Of a stretch of DNA of 64,000 nt, positions 1 to 11,239 are shown in pieces. This DNA comes from Agrypnia vestita (taxonomy: Eukaryota; Arthropoda; Insecta; Trichoptera; Phryganeidae), in contig JADDOH010002108.1 in NCBI GenBank assembly GCA_016648135.1, positions 186,001-250,000 of the forward strand. The letters are read 5' to 3'. A model generated the notes under the pieces. It had not been told where the DNA came from, ran no database searches, and saw only the letters and a program-made list of their open reading frames with translations. A program made the translations under genes and the position numbers. Position 1 is the first letter of the stretch. Every line of letters begins with the position of its first letter.

Positions 1-165
1 TTTATAGGATATCCCAGGGTTTACGACCTGTATGAGCTGGCTTAAGCGATCACTTTACACAATGCAACATTCACCGATTCCATCGCAAGAACACCTACAC
101 ATTGTCAAATTTTTGAAAGATGTATATATGCTCCAAATCTGAGAAGCTTTAATACATTTGAAGGG
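1..165 (-). repeat. Dispersed repeat family A, copy 1
   Basis: One of at least eight copies in the window of a roughly 200-270 bp repeat. Shared blocks (minus orientation here) are a GTGTAAAGTGATCACTTAAG-like segment, a CAGGTCGTAAG-like segment and, in most copies, a terminal GCTTCGTCTCTGTGAGAC hairpin. No protein or tRNA-like promoter is visible. This copy is cut by the window edge. Confidence 0.75.
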
Positions 166-902
166 ATTTATCCTTGTCATGAAATAGTATAAACACTGCT
201 GCTAATAATTCGTCGAATCAATTATCTGGAATTTCAAAAATCCTACTCCAGATGCAGCCGCTACCGAACCCAAACCATCTTCCCAATCTAACAACTGTTA
301 CTACCCGGAATTTTTCACACTAGTTACTACCCAGGGTACCTGGGTACTCTACTTGGATGGACGTTCCCCATGCATTATTTTGTTTTGTATATCGCAAATT
401 GATATTGAGCTAATGATCAAATAGCTTCGTTGAAGGTCACTGCTTCTCATAACGATATCTGCATCCCTTTATACCTGATTTTGATCAGTTTGCTTGACAT
501 TGACTAGTACATTTTGACTGAATTTTTCATTTATATCTTCAATTCTAGCTATCTTAGTAAAGTGCGACATGTCTCTTGTGCAATTTATTTATTATATTTT
601 TATAACACTTATAATGTTATATATTATTTACAGTTAAAATTTATTATATGTTTTTTTTCGCGGTCTCAACTTTTTTCAAGATCACTAAAACTTAAGAAAT
701 TATAAAAATGGTAATATACGAGATAACCTTCATGTTTTCTTATTAATATTTTCACTTTAAATGTAATCAAAGATATAAATTTTTTTTTTTGTTGATAGAG
801 CGCTTCTGAAAAACGATTGTTTACTCCAATTACTGGATATGGTCTTAGATACAGAGGATTTTTTGAAAAGCAAGAACGAATATTGGATTTTTAGAGTGCA
901 CT

Positions 903-1965
903 GATCAAAATGAATATTCAAATACAGAAGGTGACGATGAAGAATTAGAAGAAGATATGGACTGTATTGCATTACGCGAAAAATAAGATAGGATAATATT
1001 GAAACACCAACATCTCAAGCTCATTTCCGGGGTGCAATGAAATGATAGGGCATAAAAATTCACATATTCATTATAAAACTACGTCGCATTATATCGTTAT
1101 AACGATATAAAGAAGTGATTTACACGGTTCAAGAAAAGCATTATCTATTAGTATTACATTCAAATGTGTTTTTAAACCAGAAATTGTTGATACTATTGTC
1201 CGTCACACCAATAAAGAGGCCAGGAAATTATATATTGAGTACAACAAACATGATCGTACTAATAAACCACATTAGAAGGATTTGACTTCATCAGAGTTAA
1301 ATGCATTCATGGGTATTCTGATAATATATGGTGCCGATTACCTAAAAACAGATTATATTTTTGATTTGTTCAAATGTAATTTATACCCAGTATCGAGCGT
1401 CGAATTTCCTCGCTTCGATGATGCTAATATGAGGAAATACCGATTGAATGAAGGAAGAGCTGCGTCGATACGTGAAATATGTATAGTTGATACTGAATGA
1501 TAAAAGCATGGTGGATATGTGATGCAGAAAATTATTATCCTCTTACTGGCTAAATGTACACCGGAAAATTAACATCTGGACGAGAAACTCACCATCGTGA
1601 AAGAATTGGCCGCTCAAAGGCTGTGGACGTAATATTACATTGGACATTTTTCCATGACTTCCCAAAGCAAGTCATGGAAAAATGTCCAATGTACTATGCC
1701 AAAGCACAACATATTATTTTATCTTGGCAGAATAGAATATGGCAACCGTTGATACATTGAGATGAAATAAAAAGTATATTCCGGTAAAAGTAAAGGATTT
1801 TTATTTGGATCCAATGATAATGTAAAAAAATGTTATTGTGTGCCAAAAAAACTGAAGAAAGTTATACTTTTATCATCTGCGCATCATGGTGATGTAACGT
1901 CGGGACTCAAAAGCAAACCGAACATGATTTATTTTTACAATAAACGAAATCTGATGGTAAAATAT
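903..1965 (+). pseudogene. piggyBac-like transposase, broken
   Basis: Reading all three frames gives the piggyBac domain order. An acidic N-terminus (EGDDEELEEDMD, about 930-965) is followed by the core start LTSSELNAFMGILIIYGADY (about 1277-1340). Next come IKAWWICDAENYYPL and YTGKLTSGRET (1500-1590), and the late LLSSAHHGDVTSG and IYFYNKRN (about 1868-1950). Stops (for example before KDLTSSEL and before MYTGK) and frame changes separate the pieces. The usual YN-TKGGVD segment carrying the third catalytic aspartate is not preserved. An inverted duplication at 1636-1693 also interrupts it. Non-functional; it can only be a relic or a source of small RNA. Confidence 0.8.
1636..1693. repeat. Perfect 25-bp inverted repeat (hairpin)
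   Basis: Arms 1636-1660 and 1669-1693 are perfectly complementary with an 8-nt loop (CCCAAAGC). It lies inside the piggyBac transposase relic, much less decayed than its surroundings. Confidence 0.9.
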
Positions 1966-2426
1966 ATGTCTATCACCGAATGAGAATATCAATACCGAAT
2001 GGGTACCCGGGTACCCTGGGTAGTAATCAGAGGACTAGACAAGTTTAAGATCATATAATATATCTTTTTAAATATAAAATTATGTCAAACAATACATAAA
2101 TCCCTTTCAAATACCTCAAATAATGGGGATCCGGGCGGACAAAAGCATCAAGAGTTTATGAATAAAATTATTTTTACTTGAAGTCGGAAATGGATATCCG
2201 GGTGCCCGGGTAGTAACATAAGGGTTAATATGAGCTGTAGCAAGCAGTAGCGTTTACTCTTGCGCATAAATGTCTGTTCCACATCTCAACCAATGGATAC
2301 ATCCCGCGCTTCATTTGCTTGGGTGGAAAAAATAAGGGTTCGATTTTATTTGAACACCGTTCTACATTAATATTATTTTAAATGGCATTAGTTCCTTTCA
2401 CATTATTCTTATTGGCCCGTGTATAT

Positions 2427-3079
2427 TGTCAGGTATTATGGCTGCAGGAGGAATTAATGAAAACGCTGGGATTCAGTACAGGATTTATTGAATACCGATT
2501 AATTAATTAAACTAACGTACAAAGTCACTTATCACTATTAAACGTAAAGCTATTCCTTAAATTAAACTATTTTACAAATTTATCACTCGTAAATAGACAC
2601 TTTATATTCGCTTTAACACTTTATTCACTGTTCACTAGAATATTCTATCAATTTTCACACTTATTAATTTCGCTTCGGTTTTATTTCGCTACGTAAGAAC
2701 TTGATAGAATCGCTGTCGAATTACCGCTCGCTTGGCATAACTGGCTTCTCGGCGCTACCGCTCGCTTGGCCGGCCTGACCCGCCGCTCGCGACTATCTTT
2801 GCTTGTATTATCGCTGTCAACGCGCACGGAAAACAACTCACTCCTTACTACCGGGTGTCGTATTTATATGGCCAATGCTGTTATCCAGTCGTTTCCAGTA
2901 TTTACTAGCAAGTACTCATAAATTACAGATGTTCCTGGAAAGTTGCAAATGTCACTCGAAAGTTAGAGGTGATTCCAGATCCTTCGGTAGTATTGTGCCA
3001 ACCTCAAACAACTGTCGCTTGACAGAAGTGCGTGATTCTTTTTTAGCCTCGTTACAATATGAATGAGATTCTTTTGACA
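2427..3079 (-). repeat. Solo LTR-like element
   Basis: Begins TGTCAGG at 2427 and shares GGCTGCAGGAGG with the 26890 and 39156 copies (GGCTGTGGGAGG). On the minus strand it has a TATA-like box (CATATAAATACGACACC, near 2840-2870) placed as in LTR promoters. The outer end is uncertain: TGACA at 3075-3079 is a guess and no target duplication was found. Contains CG-rich short tandem motifs (CCGCTCGCTTGGC twice, 2725-2775). Confidence 0.5.
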
Positions 3080-3829
3080 TTTTCATCTCGAGATAATGTT
3101 TGGGACAAGGATTGTGCTCCGATGGTATTCATTAAAGACATCACCCGGCTTATGTAGTTCTGCGCGTGTGTGGAAACCATGTCTCAGAGATTAGCTATTC
3201 CGTACCACATTTCAAAGTTGTTTTAAGTCAAACGTCAAATGTAGATCTGTTGACCATTGATATTCCATTTACCAATTGAGTAAATTTTAACTACCCCGCA
3301 GCAGTTAAACGAAATGTTTCCGATATTTGGTATGGTTTATACTAGTTTGAATCATATCTCCATCTACCATCAACTCTGAGTTTATCTTCAGATCTAAATC
3401 TCACCACGAGTACTGAAATTTATTTTAACTTATTCTCTGAGAATTATCTCATTACATCTCTTTCCGTGGAGATATACCAAAAGAAATGTTGAATGAGTGT
3501 ATAAATTATTATTATGAAAGGTTTTTGATGAGGTAATAATATATTTTGAAAAAAAATAGTAGAATTTAAGTTGTTACGTCATAATTTATGTATTTACACA
3601 AGCAGCTATATATAAAATTAGTGAAATTTTTGTTTCAACACGGGCATGGCTCAATGAGGCTAACATTATAAAAACAATTTTGCATTATAATGAATGCTGC
3701 GTCATGAGACCCTCTGCATCAATAGGATACATATTTTAAACAAACTATGGGTTCCCTGGGTATACGAAAATTCTCGAGCATTTAAATTTCTATGCAAAAT
3801 TGACCAAACATTACTTGTTTTATTTTTAG
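3080..3829. other. AT-rich intergenic DNA
   Basis: No gene seen. A short segment at 3638-3672 (ACACGGGC..CAATGAGGC) resembles 15508-15535 and may be a remnant of a shared repeat. Confidence 0.5.
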
Positions 3830-4009
3830 TTTACGATAAAAGACAAAGTTTGCCAAGTTTGCGAGTCGTGGAAGCGCTTTCAAGATGCAAACCGTAATCT
3901 ATGTACTATATGGAACTTAAATTTACATTTTAGACAAGAGCATCGTTGGGTAGCAAATATTTGTTCGGGATGTACCGCGTTAGGTTGGGCTAAAAATATT
4001 TCATTTTAA
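3830..4009 (+). CDS. Candidate terminal exon, Cys-rich 59-residue peptide
   Basis: A frame opens directly after a good splice acceptor (CTTGTTTTATTTTTAG, ending 3829) and runs 59 codons to TAA at 4007-4009, overlapping an AATAAA at 4008-4013. The peptide has two CxxC pairs, VCQVC and ICSGC, about 35 residues apart, with an internal Cys and a His (LHFRQEHRW) between them. That is the spacing of a small zinc-binding module. The frame has no ATG and an in-frame TAG lies inside the acceptor, so it could only be a last exon. I do not recognise the family and see no upstream exon. It may also be chance or a transposon fragment. Confidence 0.3.
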   Translation, partial: FTIKDKVCQVCESWKRFQDANRNLCTIWNLNLHFRQEHRWVANICSGCTALGWAKNISF

Positions 4010-5088
4010 ATAAAATATAATTCAAGTAAATACGTTTATATTTTTTTTAAAAGAAAAAATGCAAGAAAAGTATAGAATCAGAAAAAAATATTTATTCATA
4101 TTTTATAATACAAATTATAGGATTTACGTTAAAAAAGGAAACCAACCTAGAAAAAGGAAACAACACAATAACCTTATAACTATCATAATGGCACTATGAT
4201 AGTTCTAGTTATTAGAAAAAATTCGGAAGAGTATATGTATTAAAATCACGTTCAAGATCAAGTTCAACTGAAGCTGATAAAAGGAAATATGGTTTGCGTC
4301 ATAACACATATTTAAATAATCATGTCAAAAAATCCGGTACAATAGAGACTTTATTGACCCGTTGAAGTTGATCTTAATTGATTGTGCAATCAATACGAAA
4401 GAAGTACAGAGGAAGAAAAATAAACACGAAGCTATCGCTGTTTCAAAAAAAATACTAGTAAATGTTGAACCATGAAAGAATACCATGAGCATATGTTCTT
4501 CAGGGAGGGTATACTAAATTATGCTGCTCCCCTTATAAATGGAACAGCCGAGTAAAGAACAAAAAAGTGATATTTTTTGGTATAAAGTCCCTTTTCTCCC
4601 TAAACGGTAAGTGATAGAGAAATTATGCAGTCAGATTCAGAATCAGCTCCCTAGAATCTATAAAATTCAGAGAAAAAATTATAGGGTAGCCAAAAAGGCG
4701 TCTCATTTAAAAAAATACACAACATATTTTTCGCAAAATCATCCCCATAAGTTCATGTGACAACATTAAATTTAAAAAGCTAAATAAAGTGTGCGATAAC
4801 AGAATACATTAATGTTACCTAAAGGTGTATGAAGGACCCTCCAGCTGAATTTTTTACCCTATATAAATCATCCAAGTTTATTAATATTACGATGGTTCAG
4901 AATATCTCCCACGACCTTGCCATCCCTAAAGAATACATTTATATTCTAGACATAGGTAATTGAAATATAATTAATAGATCTTTGAAGGTAAAATTAGAAT
5001 CCATATAAATTTTGGAGATGAATATTTCAGTTTCACTTAAACAACGCTACGATATAAGGGCTCTCAAATATTTAAAACAAATAAACTC
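4010..5088. other. AT-rich intergenic DNA
   Basis: I see no coding, RNA or repeat feature here beyond A/T runs. Confidence 0.5.
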
Positions 5089-5145
5089 TTGATCTCTTCT
5101 CTTCTTCTACAGCCTTCTTTCTCCACTGCTGGATATAGGCCTTTT

Positions 5146-5402
5146 CTAAACCGTTCCATCCTTTCCTGTTGTTTGATTGTAATATCTATTTCTCCCCCGC
5201 CCCCCCACTGTGGCTACATCGTAGGCCCATCTCTTTTGAGGTCTTCCAACGCCACTTTTATTCTCACAAGATCTCCACTTCAGAACTGTGAGAGTCAGTC
5301 TTGTGGCATCCTGCCTCGCAATATGCCCTGCCCATTGCCATTTTAGTTTCGGTACACGATCCATGATATCCATTAGGTACTCTAGTTCTGCGCCTAATTT
5401 TA
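5146..5402 (-). pseudogene. RTE-type non-LTR retrotransposon ORF2 C-terminus
   Basis: The minus strand encodes the post-reverse-transcriptase tail typical of RTE-like elements: KLKWQWAGHIARQDATR, then GVGRPQKRWAYDV. The open frame carries on into the neighbouring Helitron, so the polypeptide of 123 residues is a composite. The reverse transcriptase catalytic region is absent. The fragment is related to the one at 21342-21660, which aligns over the same AGH-ARQDA segment. The 3' part (5089-5146) continues the element without an obvious tail. Confidence 0.8.
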
Positions 5403-5619
5403 TCGAACATAATAATTTCGTTGTCTGTCCGATTGTTTGTCCGTCCGTCTGTCTGTCTGTCTGTCCGTCCTTGTAACGTCCGTAATTTCGTTCGAAGTCA
5501 TGGCAAAAAAAAAACAAATTAAACGGCCAGCAAACTCGAACAGGTCGCTCTACGTATGTTGCTACGGCCGCTTCTCCGTGGACCGCAAAAATGATACATT
5601 TTTGACGGGTTACAGCTAG
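5403..5619 (+). mobile_element. Short non-autonomous Helitron, copy 1
   Basis: Starts with TC (5403) after A and ends with CTAG (5616-5619) before T, as Helitrons do when inserted between A and T. A hairpin, CAAAAATG-ATA-CATTTTTG, lies just before the end. Ends match copies at 14217-14455 and 33311-33553: TCGAACATAATAATTT at the start and TTACAGCTAG at the finish. Near the start it holds a (GTCTGTCC)n microsatellite (about 5423-5472). Confidence 0.75.
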
Positions 5620-5620
5620 T

Positions 5621-7330
5621 GCTAAATATTATTCAATGCAAGTCATAAAAAAGAATTTTGAATATTTAGATATAGACTAACGTTCATTCCCTCAAACGTC
5701 CGTGATAACTGAGTATTAAAAACATAATATTATCATTATAAAGTACCTACATTCACTGCATCTATTGAACAAATAATAATTACTTTTAAAAAAATGTGTT
5801 TAATAAATTAATATTAACGAAAAATATCGGAAAAGTAATTCTTATTTTCGTGATATGATTTAGACGTATTTTAACTAAAGATAGGAAATGTAAATAGACA
5901 CGGGGTGTATAATATTGCTATACGAAAAATAAATTGAATTGATACTTGAGAATCTCGACAAATTTCTAATTTGGTCAATTTGATTTGGAAACACGAACCC
6001 CCTCTCGAACTGAAGGCATGCGTTTGAGATCAAATGCCCATATTTTATATTATTCTTTAAATAACTTTTCCGGAATCCTTTAAGCCAGTTTCATTTTTTC
6101 TTTTTGCAAACAATACCTTAAAGGCATCTCTCATATTGATTGAAAACCTCAAATATAAACTTTTTTAGATAATACCTACCAAAGACTTTTACTGTACTGT
6201 GGAAATTTAGAGATATCTACCTACATATTTTCTGGAGTAGAAATCACTGTTAAATGATTATTTGACCAACGCCCATTTAGATAATTAAAAAATATTTTAT
6301 AATTAAATATAATGTTGCACTCTATCGGTTTATAAGTGGTTAAAATCAAAACAACGTGAGGAACATACCAGCTGTATGATATTATGGCTGTCATTGCTCG
6401 AGTAGGTACCTACACAAATGACGTGCGTGTATTAAAAAATCCGCATCAAATTGTATAATATCGTACAATTTTGAATTTCCGGTCAATTCAACAGTACGGG
6501 AATTCATTTTCATATAATTAAATAAATATTATTACTAAAAACCCCATTAGGCATAGTGTTTTTGAAGCACATTTTTAAAAACAATTATAATTTTATTATA
6601 ATTAATAATTTTATAAAAATTTTAAGTAACATTAATTTACCGTTATATTTATTTTAAACCTTTAAAAATATTTTTTTTATTTGTTAGTACCTGTATTTAT
6701 TATTTGTCCTACACAATACAATATTTCTAATTTAATCCAAGTTTAAATAAGAGAATATAAAACATAAAATGTACGATTTCATTAAGATTAAATTCATTAT
6801 GAAGCCTGGCTTTCTTAGTATTTTCTGTAGCGGTGACCTCTAACGGAATCAGTTCAAAGCTAAGGGTGCTATTCTAGTCGGTAAAACAGGTGATGTGGAA
6901 TGCGGGAAGATCATAAAAAGCTCACCTAGCGGCAGAATAACGAGAACATTTTCTGTAAGTTTGATTGTCTCTTTTTCAAACTTTAAGTTTGAATCAAGTT
7001 ACGCGCGAGATTAAATAAAATAAAATAAGTATGGTCAGATTGGCTCAAAAGGGATTTTAAACGTTTGGACCATAAAATCCCCCTTTACATATAATGAACT
7101 ATTTATTTGTCTTATTTACGTTACAAACATACCAATAATTATAATATATTTTATGTAAAAAAACAATATTACACGAGCATTAGATATACCTATATGTAAT
7201 TTAAAATATTTAATAATATGACGTAAATGATAATTGTCAATAAAAAATAATATTCGTGTTTTGTTGATACAACTTGTGGTACAACGACAAATGATTTTCA
7301 GGAGATAATACAAATTATGTCAACCTCATC
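5621..7330. other. AT-rich intergenic DNA
   Basis: No gene or named repeat seen. Short open frames here look random in AT-rich sequence. Confidence 0.5.
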
Positions 7331-7334
7331 ATCA

Positions 7335-7425
7335 TCGTTACTACTCATTAGCGCCCTTGAGGTGAGTAGGTACTCACGAAAACGGCGCTATATAAATGAT
7401 CCAACTATTATTATTATTATCATCG
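7335..7425 (+). repeat. 3' end of a CR1/L2-like non-LTR element
   Basis: GCGCCCTTGAGG followed by AACGGCGCTATATAAAT and an (ATT)n tail matches the 3' end of the element at 8430-8985 (GCGCTCTTGAAG, AAGGCGCTATATAAAT). The coding part is missing. Confidence 0.7.
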
Positions 7426-7489
7426 TCACTAAAAGAATAAACATCATCATCACCAACATCATCGTCAGATTTGGTGCATAGTGTTTGGA

Positions 7490-7715
7490 CATTATTATTG
7501 AAGGCTACGCGAATGGCTATGCAGGCCGCTTTATGGCTGATCGTGTCCGCTGTGCGGCCATTGGTGTCTGTAATAGGCTTTAGTTGACTACTAATAGCCT
7601 CTGTGGGCGAGTACGATGGCCGCTTCGCAGGTTATAGTGGCCGTTACGCGGCTTTAGCTGATTGCTTCTATTGTCGGCTATGGTGGCCCCTCCGCGGCCG
7701 ATAGAGGCAAGGTCA
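7490..7715. repeat. Degenerate GC-rich short tandem motif
   Basis: About ten irregular repeats of a GGCCGCTTTGCGGCTATAG-like motif, for example GGCCGCTTCGCAGG, GGCCGTTACGCGGC and GGCCCCTCCGCGGCC. Unit spacing varies (about 20-35 bp). CpG-rich against an AT-rich background. Confidence 0.6.
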
Positions 7716-8429
7716 TAATACATCTATGTGTATAAGCTCAGGTATTTTTACTTATTAATTTGGCTTCGTGGATTGTTGTGGCTTAAAAAATTAAATATAT
7801 TTATATTTAATTTGTAGGCTATTTAGTTCTTCTTTTGCGTTTCACGGCAGAAAATATTGATGCGTATTATCAAATAGAGTATGCGTGGTGCGAAAACGAT
7901 CTATGGTTATTCGGATGGACGATCATGTCGACCCTAAAATTGACGCACGTATGTATTTTCGAACTGGACCACGATTTTCGACAAAAAATTGTATATTTTA
8001 CAAGCGTTGTTCTGACGTTAATCTATTCAGTAAAAGGAAAAACAAAACTGAGCACAAATCAGCTGTCAGCTGTCAAATAGGCTGTCGTCGGAAAAAATGT
8101 TGCCAATTCAAAAAAAAAAAAGGTTTTTTTTACTTTTGTGTTACATTTTTTACACTTTTGCATTAGTACACATGTATTATATATAACAGTCTTTTATACT
8201 ATGCCTGTCACATTTACAAATTATGCATTCGGAGATAATAAGGTTTAAAGTTTGAAGTTTTTTACATTTAAATAATAAAGATTATATTTGATCATATGAT
8301 TATGAAAAAATATCAATATTTGGTTCACATTTATTTTAATAAAACAATTACGTGTTAATGCTATATTCCCGCATTGAATTAAAGAAAAATGTATCAAATG
8401 CTAATAATTTAAACAATAATTTACAGTCC
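7716..8429. other. Intergenic DNA with an unrecognised 81-93 codon frame
   Basis: Two overlapping plus-strand frames (7835-8080 and 7885-8166) have less AT bias than the flanks and contain no motif I recognise. Not called as a gene. Confidence 0.3.
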
Positions 8430-8985
8430 CACAGAGACAATATTTTGGTACGTAGTGGAATTAAATTGTAACTCAATATATGCAGGACAGCCTAGGACTC
8501 AACTCGACAGATCTCAGTCAGTGATGAATGCTGCGGCGAGGCTTATATTCAAGGCAATAAAGTTCTCGCGGATATCCTCAATGCTGAAGCAGCTCATACA
8601 TTGGCTTCGTCTAACGGAGCGGATAAATTTCAAACTCTCTCTGAAGGTGTACAAAAGTCTTCAAAGGAAAGCACCACAATATTTGATCGACCTTTGTATC
8701 CCAGACAATATCACTGGAAGACGGCTCACACTGCGGTCAGCTAAATCGGAGGCACTCTGCAGGCTGCTGGTACCAAGGAGACCTGGAGCCACCAAGTTTG
8801 CGGAACGTGCTTTCAGCTATGCGGGCCCAGCTATGTGGAATCAGCTGCCTCCAGTATTGCAATTTATGGAAAACCAGGAACTCTTCAAGAAGAGTCTAAA
8901 AACTCATTTTTTCGGGATGTCGCACATGTAAAGCGCTCTTGAAGCGTCTCTTACGCAAAAAAGGCGCTATATAAATTAACATAAA
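8430..8985 (+). pseudogene. CR1/L2-like retrotransposon RT C-terminal fragment
   Basis: A 158-codon open frame (8455-8931) gives the region that follows the reverse transcriptase in CR1/L2/Jockey-type elements: SQSVMNAAARLIF, LKQLIHWLRLTERINFK, YKSLQRKAPQYL and AERAFSYAGPAMWNQLPP. The catalytic domain and endonuclease are missing, so it is a strongly 5'-truncated copy. After the stop comes the 3' UTR with AAGGCGCTATATAAATTAAC. Still open over its length, so it is probably younger than the other relics here. Confidence 0.85.
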
Positions 8986-9448
8986 CATAAAAGTGTTAAA
9001 AAATGTGACTTTCTTATCTCAAAAACTTTTTTTTAGAAAGGCTATATATAGTCTTGAACTCTGTGTGCGATATGTCAAATGACTCGCCAACTTGAATATT
9101 TTCTCCATCTTACTAAATGGGTCTTTCTGAGAAAGACTTCTATTAACCTTCCAATTAACCCAACAACACTCCTACCATCTTCCTACACAACATCCGTCCT
9201 ACAGGTGTCACGAACCTTATTTGTAAAATAAAAAAGTAAATTAAATATGCGTATTATATATTTTGTTCATTATAATAACATTAAAATGAAAATAATTAAT
9301 TAAATATCAAATTCCTTTTTTTCCTTTCTAATTAACGTAAGATTTTTATGTTCCAGTTGAATCATTGTCGCGTTGGGCCATAGAAAGAGAAGTATTGTTG
9401 GAATTTTTATATTCGACGTTTGACGGAAAACTACTTCTTTCTCCTCTG
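8986..9448. other. AT-rich intergenic DNA
   Basis: Nothing identified. Confidence 0.5.
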
Positions 9449-9496
9449 TAAACTGTATTAGCCCACACATAATGTTGTGTGGGCTAATACAGTTTA
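9449..9496. repeat. Perfect 21-bp inverted repeat (hairpin)
   Basis: Arms 9449-9469 and 9476-9496 (TAAACTGTATTAGCCCACAC...) are perfectly complementary with a 6-nt loop. It sits at the 3' edge of a non-LTR fragment. Confidence 0.9.
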
Positions 9497-9503
9497 AACT
9501 TCC

Positions 9504-9816
9504 TTACATTCGCCGTGTTTTGAATTTCCTTTGGCGGCTATTGAAGATTTTTAGACCATTGTACATCATACAATTTTGTGAGGTGTTTTTCTTTTTCTTC
9601 GGTAGTCTTATGTTGTCGCTTCCTCTTGTATTGTAAGAATGAAAATCCCTATTCAGCTTCATCCTGTCATCAAAGTATTTGGGTACTAATCTGTGTTTAA
9701 TTTTAAATATTTGCACCGATACATTATACTTTATTCTTTGATTTCCTGTTGCTAGTCCTAGAGTATTCAACATTTTTCTTATTTTGGTTCTTCTATTACA
9801 CTCACAATCTCGTTAA
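9504..9816 (-). pseudogene. Jockey/CR1-type RT C-terminal fragment
   Basis: Minus-strand translation gives CNRRTKIRKMLNTLGLATGN, then RIKYNVSVQIFKIKHRLVP and HSYNTRGSDNIRLPKK, then MMYNGLKIFNSR. This is the conserved tail downstream of the reverse transcriptase in Jockey/CR1-type elements. The upstream part ends at the MITE at 9819, which probably inserted into it or marks its edge. No catalytic motif remains. Confidence 0.8.
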
Positions 9817-9818
9817 TA

Positions 9819-10254
9819 CTCCCTTAGTCTTCCGTGACGTCTGTTTGCTTGACGAAAAAACTTTGGATCGATTTTTAATCCTTTTCCCGTAATCTAATCG
9901 ACCTGAAACTTTGCAAGCAGACTCGTGGCGACGATCAAGAAGATCTATCAAATTTTCGTTTAAAAAAAAATAATTTTTGGATTTTTCAAATTTTTAATGG
10001 TTTTTCCATCATTCATATTCATCATTCATATTCCTCATTCATATTCATCATTTCATTAATATTTTCATTTTTTTTTTCAATTACTAAGTTGTATGAAAAT
10101 ATTTCAACGCGTCTGGTAGACACGGAACCTGATTATAGTATAATTTTTGATTTTCGGAAATTTTTTATTACTCCCTTTCGTAACGTCGCTCGACCGAAGC
10201 CCAACGCGTAGGTTAAGCGCCAAACCAGTTTCCACTAGTAAATGAAAAAGGGAG
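9819..10254 (-). mobile_element. TA-inserted MITE family M, copy 1
   Basis: Terminal CTCCCTT at 9819 and AAGGGAG ending 10254 are inverted and flanked by TA on both sides (9817-9818, 10255-10256), as in Tc1/mariner-type MITEs. Interior blocks match copies at 37340 and 58436 (GGATCGATTTTTAATCC, GAAACTTTGCA, AAATTTTCGTTTAAAAAAA). It contains a small (ATTCATATTCATC)n minisatellite near 10008-10052 and an internal second CTCCCTTTCG end at about 10156. Confidence 0.75.
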
Positions 10255-10439
10255 TATAATAAAAACTTGGTTTGTATGGGTTATTTTTATTTTATTTTTA
10301 TTTTCATCTTTTAAATTTTTTGGATAAATATCGTACATCCCAATATTAGTATTTTCAGAATATGGGCGAGTATGCGCCTGAAATTTCAGTAGTTAGTAAT
10401 TATTTTCTTTCTTATTTTGTTACGCACAAATTTAATTAT

Positions 10440-10740
10440 TATTTTAAAACGGTTCATTTGCCAGTTGTTTAGCGCCGCTGCGTTCGCGGCGGATTTTTAA
10501 TCGCGCGCGGGCACAACGATCTGTCGCCAGGGAGCTGGCGCGGACTGCGGGAGCCACGACGACTTCTTCACTTGGCCGTCATTAGGAGCAGACGGGCCGG
10601 AGTAGGTGGCCGCCATTAAATACCGCCGGGACCGAAGAGGGAACAGTAATTAGAGCGAGGGCGCCTCGTGGAAATTGACATTTTTCATTCCATCACGCTG
10701 ATGCCCATTAAAGTTAACTTGGCTGCGGTGATTACAAAAA
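10440..10740. promoter_or_regulatory. CpG-rich island, possible regulatory element
   Basis: Sharp rise in GC and CpG (GCGCCGCTGCGTTCGCGGCG, ATCGCGCGCGGGC) followed by a TAATTAG homeodomain-type core near 10649 and a non-repetitive stretch to about 10740. No open frame of note and no match to the repeats in this window. Could be an enhancer, promoter or conserved non-coding element. Confidence 0.35.
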
Positions 10741-10929
10741 GAAATCACACGCCGTCTTGGCAATGCTTTATTTTTACGCTACTTTTGTGCGCTACCTGGA
10801 AATGCTCAGGATTCAGTAATTGATATTTATTAATTCTTATTTATTGTTGTTTACAAATTCATGGTGAATAATAACGATTTCAAACGAAAAATGGCTGCTA
10901 TATAGATTTCTTAAATTAAGATAGATTAT

Positions 10930-11125
10930 AGAAGCCTTACAGAGACGAAGCTATTTTGATATAATAAGAAACGTATATGGAAGTCTCTTACAGGAAGGCT
11001 CTGTATGAGCTGTCTTAAGTGATCACCCTACACAATGTAACGTTCACCAATTCCATCGTAAGAACATCCATACATTATCATTTTTTTAAATGTTGTACAT
11101 ACGCTCCAATTCTGGGAACCTTCCG
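10930..11125 (-). repeat. Dispersed repeat family A, copy 2
   Basis: Carries the end hairpin (CTTACAGAGACGAAGCTATT), the GTATGAGCTGTCTTAAGTG block and TACACAATGTAACGTTCACC in minus orientation. Confidence 0.8.
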
Positions 11126-11239
11126 CATAATTAAATAGCTTATGCTAGAGACTTAGAGACTGTAGTCTTTTCTCTTGAAACAGTGTAGGGCTATGTACTG
11201 TAGGAAATACACATTAGGAAATTTTTATTTCGCAGATGG

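Larger units (their letters stand above)
288..2224 (+). mobile_element. piggyBac-like DNA transposon relic
   Basis: Imperfect terminal inverted repeats enclose a decayed piggyBac transposase. TGTTACTACCCGG (296-308) is inverted at 2206-2218, and a subterminal repeat TTACTACCCAGGGTACC (324-340) is inverted near 2010-2026. The right end reads CCCTTATGTTACTACC in reverse and abuts TTAA at 2225-2228, the target of this superfamily. The left TTAA is not intact. Length about 1.9 kb is below a full 2.4-kb element, so some sequence is lost. Confidence 0.75.
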
